This document shows, piece by piece, positions 17,282 to 25,950 of a stretch of 64,000 bases of DNA (within the stretch, counting starts at the first letter, position 1; each line of letters starts with the position of its first letter). Source of the DNA: Algoriphagus marinus (GTDB taxonomy: Bacteria; Bacteroidota; Bacteroidia; Cytophagales; Cyclobacteriaceae); the NCBI RefSeq assembly GCF_001936475.1, contig NZ_MSPQ01000008.1, positions 62,001 to 126,000 of the forward strand, in the 5' to 3' direction. Both the position numbers and the translations under genes were made by a program. Under the pieces are notes generated by a model. The model made no database searches and was not told the DNA's origin. It was given only the letters and a program-made list of their open reading frames with translations.

Positions 17282-18175
17282 ATGAAAAATATCTTTTCGT
17301 TGACTCTTTTTATTTTCTTAATACTTTCGATGTCGGTATCAGCACAAGGCAGTTTTGACCTCTGGGTGGTAGAAACTTCAGGGAAAGGGGGGAAATTGGA
17401 ACTCAATCCAGAAACTGCATATGCATTGACAGATCGTCCGGAATATGACAACCAGCCTAGCTTTATAAATGAATATCAGATGGTTTTCTCAGCCGCTGAT
17501 GAAAATGGTAATTTTGATATTATAGCCTATAATTTTGAGTCAAAAAAATTTACTAACCTAAGTAAAACTTCAGATAGAAATGAAAATTCTCCGAGGATTA
17601 CAGATTGTGGAATGTATATCGCAGCAGTAGTATCTGAACCTGACAAAAAACAACGAATTTGGCTTTATCCGACCAGTTTTGAACCTGCTGAATTGCTTTA
17701 TGACGACATTGAGCCAGTTGGGTATTATGATTGGTATAATAATAAAGCAGCGATGTTTATCTTGGGAAACCCAAATAAACTCGTCTATGCGGAAAGTAGA
17801 GATAATCTGATCGAGATAGACACTGAAATCGCCAGATCGATAAATCGAAGACCTAAAACCAGTTCGATTACCTATCTTTCAACTCGCGAATTCATGGATT
17901 CTGAAGATTCCAAGGCCTTTAAATTAAAAAGCTATGATATTGAATCTAAGGAACGCAAGGATTTGGGATATGGATTGCCTGGATCTCAAGATTTTATTTG
18001 GATTGACAAAAACTATCTGTTGATGGCTCAAGGAAATACTATTTATAAACGAAGATTTTCAGATGAGACCTGGGAAGTAATTGGTACAATCACTACTGAT
18101 ACACATCAAAATATAAGCAGATTAGCATATAGCGAGGATTTAAATGTGCTCGTGATTGCGATGGAACGAAAATAA
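17282..18175 (+). CDS. Secreted TolB-like beta-propeller protein
   Basis: A 297-residue protein with a signal peptide (hydrophobic core to about residue 20, cleavage after SAQ). The rest looks like PD40/TolB-type propeller blades: PSFINEYQMVFSAADENGNFDI and a following NSPRITDCGMYIA. Such proteins are periplasmic or surface-exposed and bind ligands or proteins; no catalytic site is visible. The SMP-30-like gene follows 12 bp downstream, so the two are probably an operon of secreted propellers. Confidence 0.7.
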   Translation: MKNIFSLTLFIFLILSMSVSAQGSFDLWVVETSGKGGKLELNPETAYALTDRPEYDNQPSFINEYQMVFSAADENGNFDIIAYNFESKKFTNLSKTSDRNENSPRITDCGMYIAAVVSEPDKKQRIWLYPTSFEPAELLYDDIEPVGYYDWYNNKAAMFILGNPNKLVYAESRDNLIEIDTEIARSINRRPKTSSITYLSTREFMDSEDSKAFKLKSYDIESKERKDLGYGLPGSQDFIWIDKNYLLMAQGNTIYKRRFSDETWEVIGTITTDTHQNISRLAYSEDLNVLVIAMERK

Positions 18176-18187
18176 TAAACACCCAAT

Positions 18188-19102
18188 ATGAACCTGTTAA
18201 AATCAACCTTAGTCCTTTTCTCGCTCTTTTTGGTACAAGCTGCAATAGCTCAAATCGAGGATAAAAGAGGAATTGTTGCAAAGAATGCTGAGTTAGTCAA
18301 AGTCCAAGATGGATTTTCCTTTACAGAGGGTCCGGCTACGAATCGTTTTGGAGACGTTTTTTTTACTGATCAACCAAACAATCGAATTCATAAGTGGAAT
18401 GCAATCACGAATGAAATTACTGTATTCAAAGAAGATGCGGGTAGATCTAATGGTCTTTATTTCATGTTAGACGGAAGTCTTTTGGCAGCAGCAGATGAAG
18501 AAAATCAGCTTTGGATGATCGGTAAGGATGGTTCTGAAGAAGTATTGGTTTCTGTATTTAGAGGAAAGAAGCTAAATGGACCAAATGATATCTGGTTACG
18601 TCCGAAAGGAGGAATATATTTCACGGATCCACTTTATGCCCGTCCTTATTGGGATGGTATAAGAGGAAAGGAATCTGAGCAAGATGGAGAACACGTCTAT
18701 TACCTCTCACCTGACAAATCTGAGCTATTTCGGGTAGCAGAAGATTTGGTCAAACCCAACGGAATCATAGGTTCACCAGATGGTAAAACTCTTTATATAG
18801 CGGATCCAGGTGCAAAAAAGACCTATAAATATGAAATCCGTGAGGATGGATATCTGATTAATAAAGAACTGTTTTGTGAAAGTGGATCAGATGGTATGAC
18901 AATCGATGATCGGGGTAATGTCTATTTGACAGGAGATGGAGTGAAGGTTTTTGATCGGAAAGGAGAGCAGATTGCACATATTAAAGTACCTGCAAAGTGG
19001 ACTGCAAACGTTACTTTCGGAGCATTAGACCGAAAAACTTTATTTATAACTGCCTCTGACGCGGTATATACTTTGAAAATGAAAACTCATGGCGTTTGGT
19101 GA
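18188..19102 (+). CDS. Secreted SMP-30/gluconolactonase-like protein
   Basis: A 304-residue protein with a signal peptide (cleavage after AIAQ) and an SMP-30/gluconolaconase/LRE propeller. Typical pieces are FTEGPATNRFGDVFFTD, LNGPNDIWLRPKGG and YFTDPLY, then PNGIIGSPDGKTLYIAD. The Glu of EGP and the Asn and Asp of PNDI and IADP are the usual divalent-metal ligands. It likely hydrolyses a sugar lactone in the periplasm. It is second in a two-gene unit and is followed by a terminator. Confidence 0.85.
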   Translation: MNLLKSTLVLFSLFLVQAAIAQIEDKRGIVAKNAELVKVQDGFSFTEGPATNRFGDVFFTDQPNNRIHKWNAITNEITVFKEDAGRSNGLYFMLDGSLLAAADEENQLWMIGKDGSEEVLVSVFRGKKLNGPNDIWLRPKGGIYFTDPLYARPYWDGIRGKESEQDGEHVYYLSPDKSELFRVAEDLVKPNGIIGSPDGKTLYIADPGAKKTYKYEIREDGYLINKELFCESGSDGMTIDDRGNVYLTGDGVKVFDRKGEQIAHIKVPAKWTANVTFGALDRKTLFITASDAVYTLKMKTHGVW

Positions 19103-19232
19103 GTTTTATATGCCAAAGGATTCAAGTGCTTAAAAGAGCATTTTTCTAACTATCCCAGCTGATTGATATTTTAGAAATTCAATAAAAAATACTTAAAGGT
19201 ATGAGAGTAAATTTCATTTCTGTTTATTCAAT

Positions 19233-19262
19233 AAAAAGGGAAAGCGTCAACTTTCCCTTTTT
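19233..19262. terminator. Bidirectional intrinsic terminator
   Basis: A perfect 12-bp stem (AAAAAGGGAAAG / CTTTCCCTTTTT) with loop CGTCAA, between convergent genes ending at 19102 (+) and 19282 (-). Confidence 0.88.
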
Positions 19263-19281
19263 ACTTTATTGATACTTAACC

Positions 19282-19650
19282 TTATGTAGTTTGATTATAA
19301 TGTGTTGAAACCAATTTCCATCCTTCTTCACGCTCTATCCAAACGTCCAAGAAATTCATATTCTTAGATTCCATTTGACCTTTTACAGAAAAAGTAAAAG
19401 CACCTTCGCCCTGAACTACAGCTGAAGTTCCATAAACTCTTGCGATAGTATTTTGAAAATCAATCTCTTTTAAGACGCATTCTTCAGATCGAATTTTTTC
19501 AATCAATTCTTCTTTGGTATTTACTTTTCCATGAGAATTAAACATTAAACCATTATCGTCAAAAATGTGAGTTAGGTGGTCAAGGTTTAGAGTCTCCCAG
19601 ATTTCAAATTTCTTTCTGGTAAGATCTAAAAGATTAGATTCTGTAAGCAT
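19282..19650 (-). CDS. NTF2-like (SnoaL/DUF4440-type) protein
   Basis: A 122-residue cytoplasmic protein with the NTF2 fold: an N-terminal helix, then FDDNGLMFNSHGKVNTKEELIEKI, and strands ending in DVWIEREEGWKLVSTHYNQT. Family members are small steroid-isomerase-like enzymes or ligand-binding proteins; no catalytic residues can be singled out. It is monocistronic. Confidence 0.78.
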   Translation of the reverse strand: MLTESNLLDLTRKKFEIWETLNLDHLTHIFDDNGLMFNSHGKVNTKEELIEKIRSEECVLKEIDFQNTIARVYGTSAVVQGEGAFTFSVKGQMESKNMNFLDVWIEREEGWKLVSTHYNQTT

Positions 19651-19836
19651 AAAATGTAATTAGGGTGATAATAAAAGGGTGAATTTGTTATTATCAAAAC
19701 TTAGACCAAAAGGTAAAAAAGAAGTTTGTAAGTAATTAATTCTTTGATGTTTAATTTTTTTGATGTGTCTTATTGTTTGAATTTAGTAAAGATATTCTAG
19801 GCCAAAGAGTTTATATTTATCCTAAAATCACAAATT

Positions 19837-20295
19837 ATGGCTCTTTTCAATCTAAATATTAACGGAAAATCCCATCAAGTAGACTTGGATCCTAACACCC
19901 CTATTTTGTGGGTTTTGAGGGATCATCTCGATTTAGTAGGTACTAAATTCGGCTGTGGTATCGCACAATGTGGTGCCTGTACAATTCACTTGGATGGTAC
20001 AGCGATCCGTTCCTGCCAGCTTCCTATTTCTGCAGTTGAAGATTCTCAAATCACTACTATCGAAGGACTCTCCAAAGATGGAGATCATCCGCTTCAGCAG
20101 GCTTGGATAGAACATGATGTCCCTCAATGCGGCTACTGCCAGGCTGGTCAAATCATGACTGCTGCCGCCCTACTAAAGGAAAATCCTAACCCAACTGATG
20201 CTGATATCGAAAATGCAATGAACGGTAATATCTGTCGCTGCGGTACATATACAAGAATCAAAGCTGCAATCAAAACAGCTGCTAAATCAGCCTAA
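19837..20295 (+). CDS. [2Fe-2S] subunit of second molybdenum hydroxylase
   Basis: A 152-residue iron-sulfur subunit, close paralogue of the protein at 6667-7125 and of identical length. It has CGIAQCGACT plus a fourth Cys (RSCQLP) for the plant-type cluster, and CGYCQAGQ with NICRCGTY for the second. It carries electrons from the Moco subunit 11 bp downstream. No export signal is present, so co-export with the Tat partner is likely. Confidence 0.93.
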   Translation: MALFNLNINGKSHQVDLDPNTPILWVLRDHLDLVGTKFGCGIAQCGACTIHLDGTAIRSCQLPISAVEDSQITTIEGLSKDGDHPLQQAWIEHDVPQCGYCQAGQIMTAAALLKENPNPTDADIENAMNGNICRCGTYTRIKAAIKTAAKSA

Positions 20296-20306
20296 AAATA
20301 GAGATT

Positions 20307-22577
20307 ATGACATTGATAGATAAAAAATTAAATAGAAGATCTTTCCTGAAAGTTTCTACACTGGCAGGAGGAGGAATGATGTTGAGCTTTAGTTGGCTGG
20401 CAGGTTGTAAACCTACTCCAGAGGAAGTTTTGACTATGCCAAAAGAATGGTTTGAATTAAATAGTTATATCAAAATCGGGGAGAATGGTGCGGTTACCTT
20501 ATTCAACCCAAATCCCGAATTTGGTTCAAACGTTAAAACTTCCCTCCCAATGATCCTTGCGGATGAATTGGATGTGGATTGGAAAAATGTATTCGTTGAA
20601 CAAGCGGATTTTTACCCAGAACGATTTGATCGACAATTTACAGGAGGTAGCCAAGGTATCCGTCAGGGTTGGACACCTCTTAGAACGGCAGGTGCTACAG
20701 CCAGACAATTAATTGTAAATGCCGCAGCACAAACTTGGAATGTATCTGCTGCTGAAATAACCACTTCGGCAGGAATGGTGGAACATAAAGCCTCTGGAAA
20801 AAAAGCCGGATATGGTGATATGGCTTCTTTAGCTGGAACTTTAGAAGCTCCAGATCCAGAGACCGTTAAGTTGAAGGATATTGCTGATTTTAATATCATT
20901 GGAACTTCAAAAAAGAATGTAGATGGCCCGAATATCGTAACGGGTAAGCCACTATTTGCTATAGACCACAAAGTAGAAGGAATGAAGTACGCTGCGATCG
21001 TGCAGCCTCCCGCTTTTGGAATGCAGTTGAAATCTTTTGACAAAAATTCTGTGACGTCAATGCCAGGAATTCAGGATGCTTTCGAAGTCAAAATTTTTAA
21101 AGACGATTATGGTAGAAACTTTTTTGACACCACTAGTTTTCCTTCACTCATTGCGATAGTTGGTAATTCAACTTGGGAAGTTTTACAAGCAAAGAAAAGT
21201 ATAAAAGCAGAATGGGAAAAAGCACCTGAGAGCACTTTCCCATTGGCAGGAAGAGGCGGCCAAGTTGTGGACGTCAAAGTTCCTGAAGGATTAGAGAACT
21301 CTACCACGCACAAAGCAAAAATGAATGAGTATATCACCAAATCAGGTAATATTCTTCGTAAAGACGGGGACCCTGAAGGTGCATTTAAAAAAGCTGCAAG
21401 AGTTTTGGAAAGAACCTATTCTGCACCATTTCTGGCACATAATACAATGGAACCAATGAATGCTTTTGCGGATGTCAATGGCGATAAAGCAATCATTTAT
21501 GGACCAACACAAGCCCCTGAACTGATCAGGCAAACTATTGCAAATAGTCTTGGGCTTCCAATTGAAAATATTCAGATCAACTTAGCAAGAATGGGAGGAG
21601 GATTTGGCCGTAGAGCTTATAGCCATCACCTGACAGAAGCCGCTTTGATTTCCCAGAAAATTCAAGCGCCTGTGAAAATGGTTTATACCCGTGAAGATGA
21701 CATGAGCGCAGGTGTTTATCGACCGACTTATTCTGCAACTTACAGAGCTGCTTTGGATGAAAACAATAACCTACTTGCTTTACATGTAAAGGCAGGAGGA
21801 ATTCCAGAATCTCCGATACACGCCAATAGATTCCCTGCTGGAGCAATTGATAATTATTTGGCGGAAGGATGGCAGATCGAATCAAACATCACAATTGGAG
21901 CTTTCCGTGCACCTAGATCTAATTTTATCGCTGGAGCAGAGCAATCCTTTTTGGATGAATTAGCTGAAGAAATGGGAAAGGATCCAATAGAATTCCGTTT
22001 GGAATTGCTAAAGCGAGCTGAAACAAACCCTGTGGGTGAAAACAATGATTACGATCCTAAGAGATATGCAGGAGTCTTGGAATTGGTAAGAGAGAAATCT
22101 AACTGGTCAAATACTACTGCAGGTATATCTAGAGGGGTATCGGCCTATTTTTGTCACAACTCCTATGTGGCTGAAGTGGTTGACATCAGCATCAAAGACA
22201 GGCAGCCAGTGGTTGAAAATGTATATGCTGCTGTGGATTGTGGAATTGTCGTCAATCCAGATTCCGCAGCAAATATGGGGGAAGGTGCAATCGTAGATGG
22301 AATAGGAAACGCTTTTTATGGAGAGTTGACATTTGAAAACGGTGCTCCAACAAAGCGGAACTTTGATACCTATAGAATGATCAGACACAAAGAAGCACCT
22401 AAAAAAATTGAAGTTCATTTTGTGCAAAATAACGAAGCACCAACTGGGTTGGGAGAACCACTCTTCCCTCCTGTTTTCGCAGCTTTGGGAAATTCACTTT
22501 ATAAGGCAACGGGAAAACGATTGTATGAGCAGCCGTTCCAGCCACAACTTCTTGAAATGGAGAACCTAAGAATGTGA
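20307..22577 (+). CDS. Tat-exported molybdenum hydroxylase large subunit, second copy
   Basis: A 756-residue Moco-binding subunit of the IorB/xanthine dehydrogenase superfamily. The N-terminus is a Tat leader (NRRSFLK, R10-R11) with a hydrophobic stretch ending LAGCK, which may also be a lipobox. RMGGGFGRRAY and GLGEP with E717 mark the active site. It is about 36 residues longer than the copy at 4502-6664, mostly through an insertion after residue about 260. The two pairs are in opposite orientation and 12.7 kb apart, so this is an old duplication, probably with a different substrate. Confidence 0.92.
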   Translation: MTLIDKKLNRRSFLKVSTLAGGGMMLSFSWLAGCKPTPEEVLTMPKEWFELNSYIKIGENGAVTLFNPNPEFGSNVKTSLPMILADELDVDWKNVFVEQADFYPERFDRQFTGGSQGIRQGWTPLRTAGATARQLIVNAAAQTWNVSAAEITTSAGMVEHKASGKKAGYGDMASLAGTLEAPDPETVKLKDIADFNIIGTSKKNVDGPNIVTGKPLFAIDHKVEGMKYAAIVQPPAFGMQLKSFDKNSVTSMPGIQDAFEVKIFKDDYGRNFFDTTSFPSLIAIVGNSTWEVLQAKKSIKAEWEKAPESTFPLAGRGGQVVDVKVPEGLENSTTHKAKMNEYITKSGNILRKDGDPEGAFKKAARVLERTYSAPFLAHNTMEPMNAFADVNGDKAIIYGPTQAPELIRQTIANSLGLPIENIQINLARMGGGFGRRAYSHHLTEAALISQKIQAPVKMVYTREDDMSAGVYRPTYSATYRAALDENNNLLALHVKAGGIPESPIHANRFPAGAIDNYLAEGWQIESNITIGAFRAPRSNFIAGAEQSFLDELAEEMGKDPIEFRLELLKRAETNPVGENNDYDPKRYAGVLELVREKSNWSNTTAGISRGVSAYFCHNSYVAEVVDISIKDRQPVVENVYAAVDCGIVVNPDSAANMGEGAIVDGIGNAFYGELTFENGAPTKRNFDTYRMIRHKEAPKKIEVHFVQNNEAPTGLGEPLFPPVFAALGNSLYKATGKRLYEQPFQPQLLEMENLRM

Positions 22578-22616
22578 TTAAGATAGACTTAGGAAGATTA
22601 TAAACTATAAAAAATT

Positions 22617-22641
22617 AAATGGGGACTAACAGTCCCCATTT
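22617..22641. terminator. Bidirectional terminator overlapping the dsbA-like 3' end
   Basis: Stem AAATGGGGACT / AGTCCCCATTT with loop AAC. The hairpin includes the final codons and stop of the minus-strand gene ending at 22626, and lies 40 bp past the plus-strand gene ending at 22577. Confidence 0.75.
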
Positions 22642-23333
22642 ATGTTACAAGCCTCGCTGTCATCGCTGCCGGTCATCTGAATCGGCTGATTCGTTTTTTC
22701 ATATTCGCTCCAAGCTTTTTCCAAGGTCTGAGTAAAAACCTCATCTGCTTGAGCTCCTGAGATTCCAAACTTCCGATCTAAGACAAAGAAAGGAACTCCC
22801 CTTACTCCCAACTGACGCGATTCATAAATATCCGTTTCAACGGCATTTTCATAAGCGCCAGTTTCCAATGCTTTTTTGATGGTATCCTCGGTCAATCCGA
22901 TTTCTATTCCCAAAGAAATGAGCGTATTAAAATCATCTACATTTTTCCCTTCAGAGAAATATGCAGCTAATAATCGCTCTTTCATCTCATTTCCCTTTCC
23001 TGCTGATTTTGCGAGATGAATCAATTGATGAGCATTTCTTGTGTTAGCAACTACAGCATTTTCAAAATCAAAATCTAAGCCTTCCGATTTAGCCATTTCA
23101 ACCACATTAGCAGTGATTTCGCGTGTTTGATCCAAAGTCCAACCTTTTGAAGCTGCTAAATGCTCCAGTGTACTTACAGATGTATCGGTTTTTTGATCAG
23201 GATTTAACTGAAAACTTTTCCATTCTATTTCTATCGCATCTTTTTGAGGAAATTTAGCCAGTGCTTTTTCCATCTTCCGTTTCCCGATATAGCAAAAAGG
23301 ACAAACTACATCAGACCATATTTCTATTTTCAT
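22626..23333 (-). CDS. DsbA-family (FrnE-like) thiol oxidoreductase
   Basis: A 235-residue protein of the DsbA/FrnE group: thioredoxin fold with CPFC (C11, C14) right after the first strand and a helical insertion. The cis-Pro region is RGVPFFVLD. The start at 23333 is chosen because the upstream frame (to 23468) is unrelated and would overlap another small gene. No signal peptide, so it works in the cytoplasm. The C-terminus carries two more cysteines (CNINGDC), a known feature of some FrnE proteins. Partner and substrate are unknown. Confidence 0.9.
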   Translation of the reverse strand: MKIEIWSDVVCPFCYIGKRKMEKALAKFPQKDAIEIEWKSFQLNPDQKTDTSVSTLEHLAASKGWTLDQTREITANVVEMAKSEGLDFDFENAVVANTRNAHQLIHLAKSAGKGNEMKERLLAAYFSEGKNVDDFNTLISLGIEIGLTEDTIKKALETGAYENAVETDIYESRQLGVRGVPFFVLDRKFGISGAQADEVFTQTLEKAWSEYEKTNQPIQMTGSDDSEACNINGDC

Positions 23334-23396
23334 TTCTATTTTATTTACTTGAAAGGAAATTGAAAAAATAATGAAAGAGTTCAAATCTATCAGAAA

Positions 23397-23552
23397 TTGA
23401 AAACCAAAGAATGTCCTTCTTGTGCCATGGAAATTGACGAGAAAGCAAGCATCTGCCCTATTTGTCAATTTGAATTCCCGAAAAGATCTCCCTGGATTAC
23501 CTGGGTTGCCATTCTTCTTTTAATTATTTTTATTTTAAGCTACGTTCTCTAA
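23397..23552 (+). CDS. Small zinc-ribbon membrane protein, 51 aa
   Basis: A short frame from TTG 23397 to TAA 23552 encodes 51 residues. The N-terminus is a treble-cysteine zinc ribbon: CPSC at 6-9 and CPIC at 20-23. A single hydrophobic helix (about residues 33-51, TWVAILLLIIFILSYVL) follows and reaches the C-terminus. Paired CxxC motifs spaced 10 residues apart plus a clean membrane helix are unlikely by chance. It is 14 bp upstream of the PLP enzyme gene. The start is uncertain: TTG is the only in-frame start before the first CxxC. Role unknown. Confidence 0.65.
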   Translation: MKTKECPSCAMEIDEKASICPICQFEFPKRSPWITWVAILLLIIFILSYVL

Positions 23553-23566
23553 TCTTAACTCACTGT

Positions 23567-24826
23567 ATGATGAATAAACGCTCTTTTCTCAAAAGTTTGG
23601 CATTTCTAGGAATTGGTTCTGGTTCGATTTTTAATTCCAAAGCTTCAGAATTCGAAGGCTTTGCCAATTTAGATTTCTCTTCTGCTGATTTCTGGGATCA
23701 AATTCGTGCGTCATACAAACTCAAACCAGAATACATAAACTTGGAGAATGGATATTATTGCTTTCTCCCACAGGAAACGCTGGAAAAATATATCACTCAT
23801 ATCCGGGATGTGAATTATCAAGCGTCATACTACATGCGGACGGTACAATGGGAAAATAAGGCGAAAAGTGCTGCAAAGCTGGCTGAGTTGGTTGGGGCTA
23901 GTCCTGAAGAAATTGTGCTTACGCGAAATACAACGGAGTCATTGGACTTGATCATTTCGGGTTTTCCATGGAAAGCCGGAGATGAAGCGATCGTGAGTAA
24001 TCAAGATTATGGAAGTATGCTTTCCATGTTTGATTTGCAGGCTAAGCGCAGTGGTATCAAAATCATCCGAATCGATATTCCGATGCACCCTGAAGACGAT
24101 GAAGATATTGTGGCAGCCTATGAAAAAGTGATTACCTCCCGGACCAAACTGTTAATGGTCCCTCATATTGTCAATATTACAGGGCATATTCTTCCAATTA
24201 AAAAAATAACTGAAATGGCCCATTCCCATGGGGTCGAAGTGATGGTGGATGGAGCACACGCTGTAGGACATTTTAAGTTTAATATTTCAGATTTGGGAGT
24301 TGATTATTATGGTTCTAGCCTTCACAAATGGCTTTCAGTGCCATTGGGAGCCGGAATGCTTTATGTGAAAAAGGATAGGATTTCAAAGCTTGAGCCACTT
24401 TTGGCGCCTTTTGATCTAAAATTGGAGACAATCGGATACCTCAATCATATAGGTACACACCCAGTAGCAACGGACTTGGCAGTAATAGACGCGATTGATT
24501 TTCATGATAAAATCGGCAGTCAGCGCAAAGAAGAACGACTGCGATACATTCAGCGCTATTGGTCTGATCAAGTCAGAGATTTGCCCGGAGTGAACGTGAA
24601 TACACCTAAAGACCCTTGGAGGTCTTGCGGAATTGCGAATGTAGGATTGGAGGCATATTCCCCTTCAGAAATGGCTACGATCCTAATGGAAAAGTATCAG
24701 ATCTATACCGTAGCTATTGATGGCGTAGGTGTAAGAGGCTGCAGAATTTCGCCAAATATTTATACCAGTGAAAAAGAATTGGACCAATTTGTACTCGCTT
24801 TGAAGGAAATGTCAGGTAATTCTTAA
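23567..24826 (+). CDS. Class V PLP enzyme with Tat-like leader (isopenicillin-N-epimerase-like)
   Basis: A 419-residue aminotransferase class V protein. The PLP lysine is K254 (SLHKWLS), the PLP Asp lies in MVDGAHAVGH (about residue 228), and TRNTTES binds the phosphate. It starts with a Tat-like leader (NKRSFLK, then LAFLGIGSG), so it may be exported with cofactor bound. The leader has KR rather than RR, which some Tat signals tolerate. Its best-known relatives are isopenicillin N epimerase and selenocysteine lyase-like enzymes, but the substrate is not deducible. A small zinc-ribbon gene sits directly upstream. Confidence 0.85.
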   Translation: MMNKRSFLKSLAFLGIGSGSIFNSKASEFEGFANLDFSSADFWDQIRASYKLKPEYINLENGYYCFLPQETLEKYITHIRDVNYQASYYMRTVQWENKAKSAAKLAELVGASPEEIVLTRNTTESLDLIISGFPWKAGDEAIVSNQDYGSMLSMFDLQAKRSGIKIIRIDIPMHPEDDEDIVAAYEKVITSRTKLLMVPHIVNITGHILPIKKITEMAHSHGVEVMVDGAHAVGHFKFNISDLGVDYYGSSLHKWLSVPLGAGMLYVKKDRISKLEPLLAPFDLKLETIGYLNHIGTHPVATDLAVIDAIDFHDKIGSQRKEERLRYIQRYWSDQVRDLPGVNVNTPKDPWRSCGIANVGLEAYSPSEMATILMEKYQIYTVAIDGVGVRGCRISPNIYTSEKELDQFVLALKEMSGNS

Positions 24827-25219
24827 GTATCAAATTGAATATTTGATAAATTTCGCCGAACATTCATCGGATTTATTTGAGATTATTCATAATTAGGATG
24901 GTTTTCACATAAAATTTATAATAAATAAGCTGTAGGTTGATTTTTTTTGCAAATTTTCTTGCAATTCGTTTTCAAACCATTGAATTTTACTGGCTCAAAT
25001 GAATTTCAAAACACAGATAGCGCAAACCTTCACTCAACCTTCAAAAAAAGGTGTTGAATTGTTGGCTATTGCTTTTTTATCTCCTTTAGTGAGGAGACAT
25101 AGTTTTTTTATTAGGGCTTGACCCTTATAATAATTTGATTTTCCTGCGCGGAAAATTTTCTCGCCCATTATTTATTTCATTGATTTATTTCTAATCCCCC
25201 GAAGAGCTCGGACTTATAC
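24827..25219 (+). promoter_or_regulatory. Leader/regulatory region of the arginine operon
   Basis: No conserved gene is evident in these 393 bp. Seen in order: two TTGCAA palindromes 12 bp apart (24947-24952 and 24959-24964), a possible 40-codon leader frame (24999-25121), a hairpin TCTCCT/AGGAGA (25080-25097) followed by a T run, and an inverted repeat TTTTCC-TGCGC-GGAAAA (25139-25155). Together these suggest regulated expression of the operon, but no known ArgR box or riboswitch is recognised. Confidence 0.4.
24999..25121 (+). other. Possible arginine leader peptide, 40 codons
   Basis: A short frame from ATG 24999 to TGA 25119-25121 ends in VRRHSFFIRA. It holds two adjacent Arg codons (AGG AGA, 25092-25097) and a third (AGG, 25113-25115). 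The RR codons form the 3' arm of the hairpin at 25080-25097, which is followed by seven T. That is the layout of transcription attenuation by a leader peptide, placed about 100 bp ahead of arginine biosynthesis genes. It could also be chance; the hairpin is only 6 bp. Confidence 0.25.
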
Positions 25220-25915
25220 ATGCATTTATCCATGGATAATATTTCATTTCAAATTTTAGTTGCCAATCCTTCTCATAAGAAATACTCATCTACAATTACG
25301 GATGAGATGGAAAATTCTGCAAAAGCTCGTGGAACAGGAATCGCAAAACGGACTCCCGAATATGTTGAGACCAAAATGGACGAAGGCAAGGCAATAATTG
25401 CTTTGACACAAGATGGCACTTGGGCGGGATTCTGCTACATCGAAGCTTGGGGCCATGGAAAATATGTTGCCAATTCAGGTTTGATTGTAGCTCCTGAGTT
25501 TCGGAAATACGGTTTAGCAAGAAAAATCAAGCGGGAAATTTTCAAGCTTAGTCGTTTGAAATATCCTGATTCCAAGATTTTTGGACTGACTACCGGTGCA
25601 GCTGTAATGAAAATCAATTCAGAATTGGGCTATATTCCTGTATCCTATTCGGACTTGACAGATGATGAAGCCTTTTGGAAAGGCTGTCAAAGTTGTGTGA
25701 ATTATGAAATCCTGATGAGTAAAAGCAGGCAAAACTGTATCTGTACAGCGATGCTTTTTGATCCTCAGGCAAAGAAAAATAATACAGAGGACCTGGCACT
25801 ACGGGATGATTTCAAAAAGGAAATCAATTTGTTTAATCGCTGGGTAAGACTTAAGAAATATGTGATGCTTAAATTGACCAAGTCGAAAGACTCAATAAAT
25901 AGCTTCTTTTTATAA
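25220..25915 (+). CDS. GNAT acyltransferase heading the arginine operon
   Basis: A 231-residue protein with a GNAT domain over the first ~150 residues; the acyl-CoA-binding signature is VAPEFRKYGLARKI. A Cys-rich tail follows (CQSCVN and CICT). As first gene of the arginine operon it is the probable N-acylglutamate synthase, the step that starts the pathway, using acetyl-CoA or succinyl-CoA. This is inference from position; classical argA or argJ is absent. An alternative ATG lies at 25232. The gap to argG is 35 bp. Confidence 0.78.
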   Translation: MHLSMDNISFQILVANPSHKKYSSTITDEMENSAKARGTGIAKRTPEYVETKMDEGKAIIALTQDGTWAGFCYIEAWGHGKYVANSGLIVAPEFRKYGLARKIKREIFKLSRLKYPDSKIFGLTTGAAVMKINSELGYIPVSYSDLTDDEAFWKGCQSCVNYEILMSKSRQNCICTAMLFDPQAKKNNTEDLALRDDFKKEINLFNRWVRLKKYVMLKLTKSKDSINSFFL

Positions 25916-25950
25916 TATTCTCCCGATTCAATGGAGTAAACCTATTTAAG

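Noticed and set aside
23334..23468. N-terminal extension of the DsbA-like protein (45 residues)
   Set aside because: Sequence unlike the family and overlapping the zinc-ribbon gene on the other strand; the DsbA fold starts right at ATG 23333.
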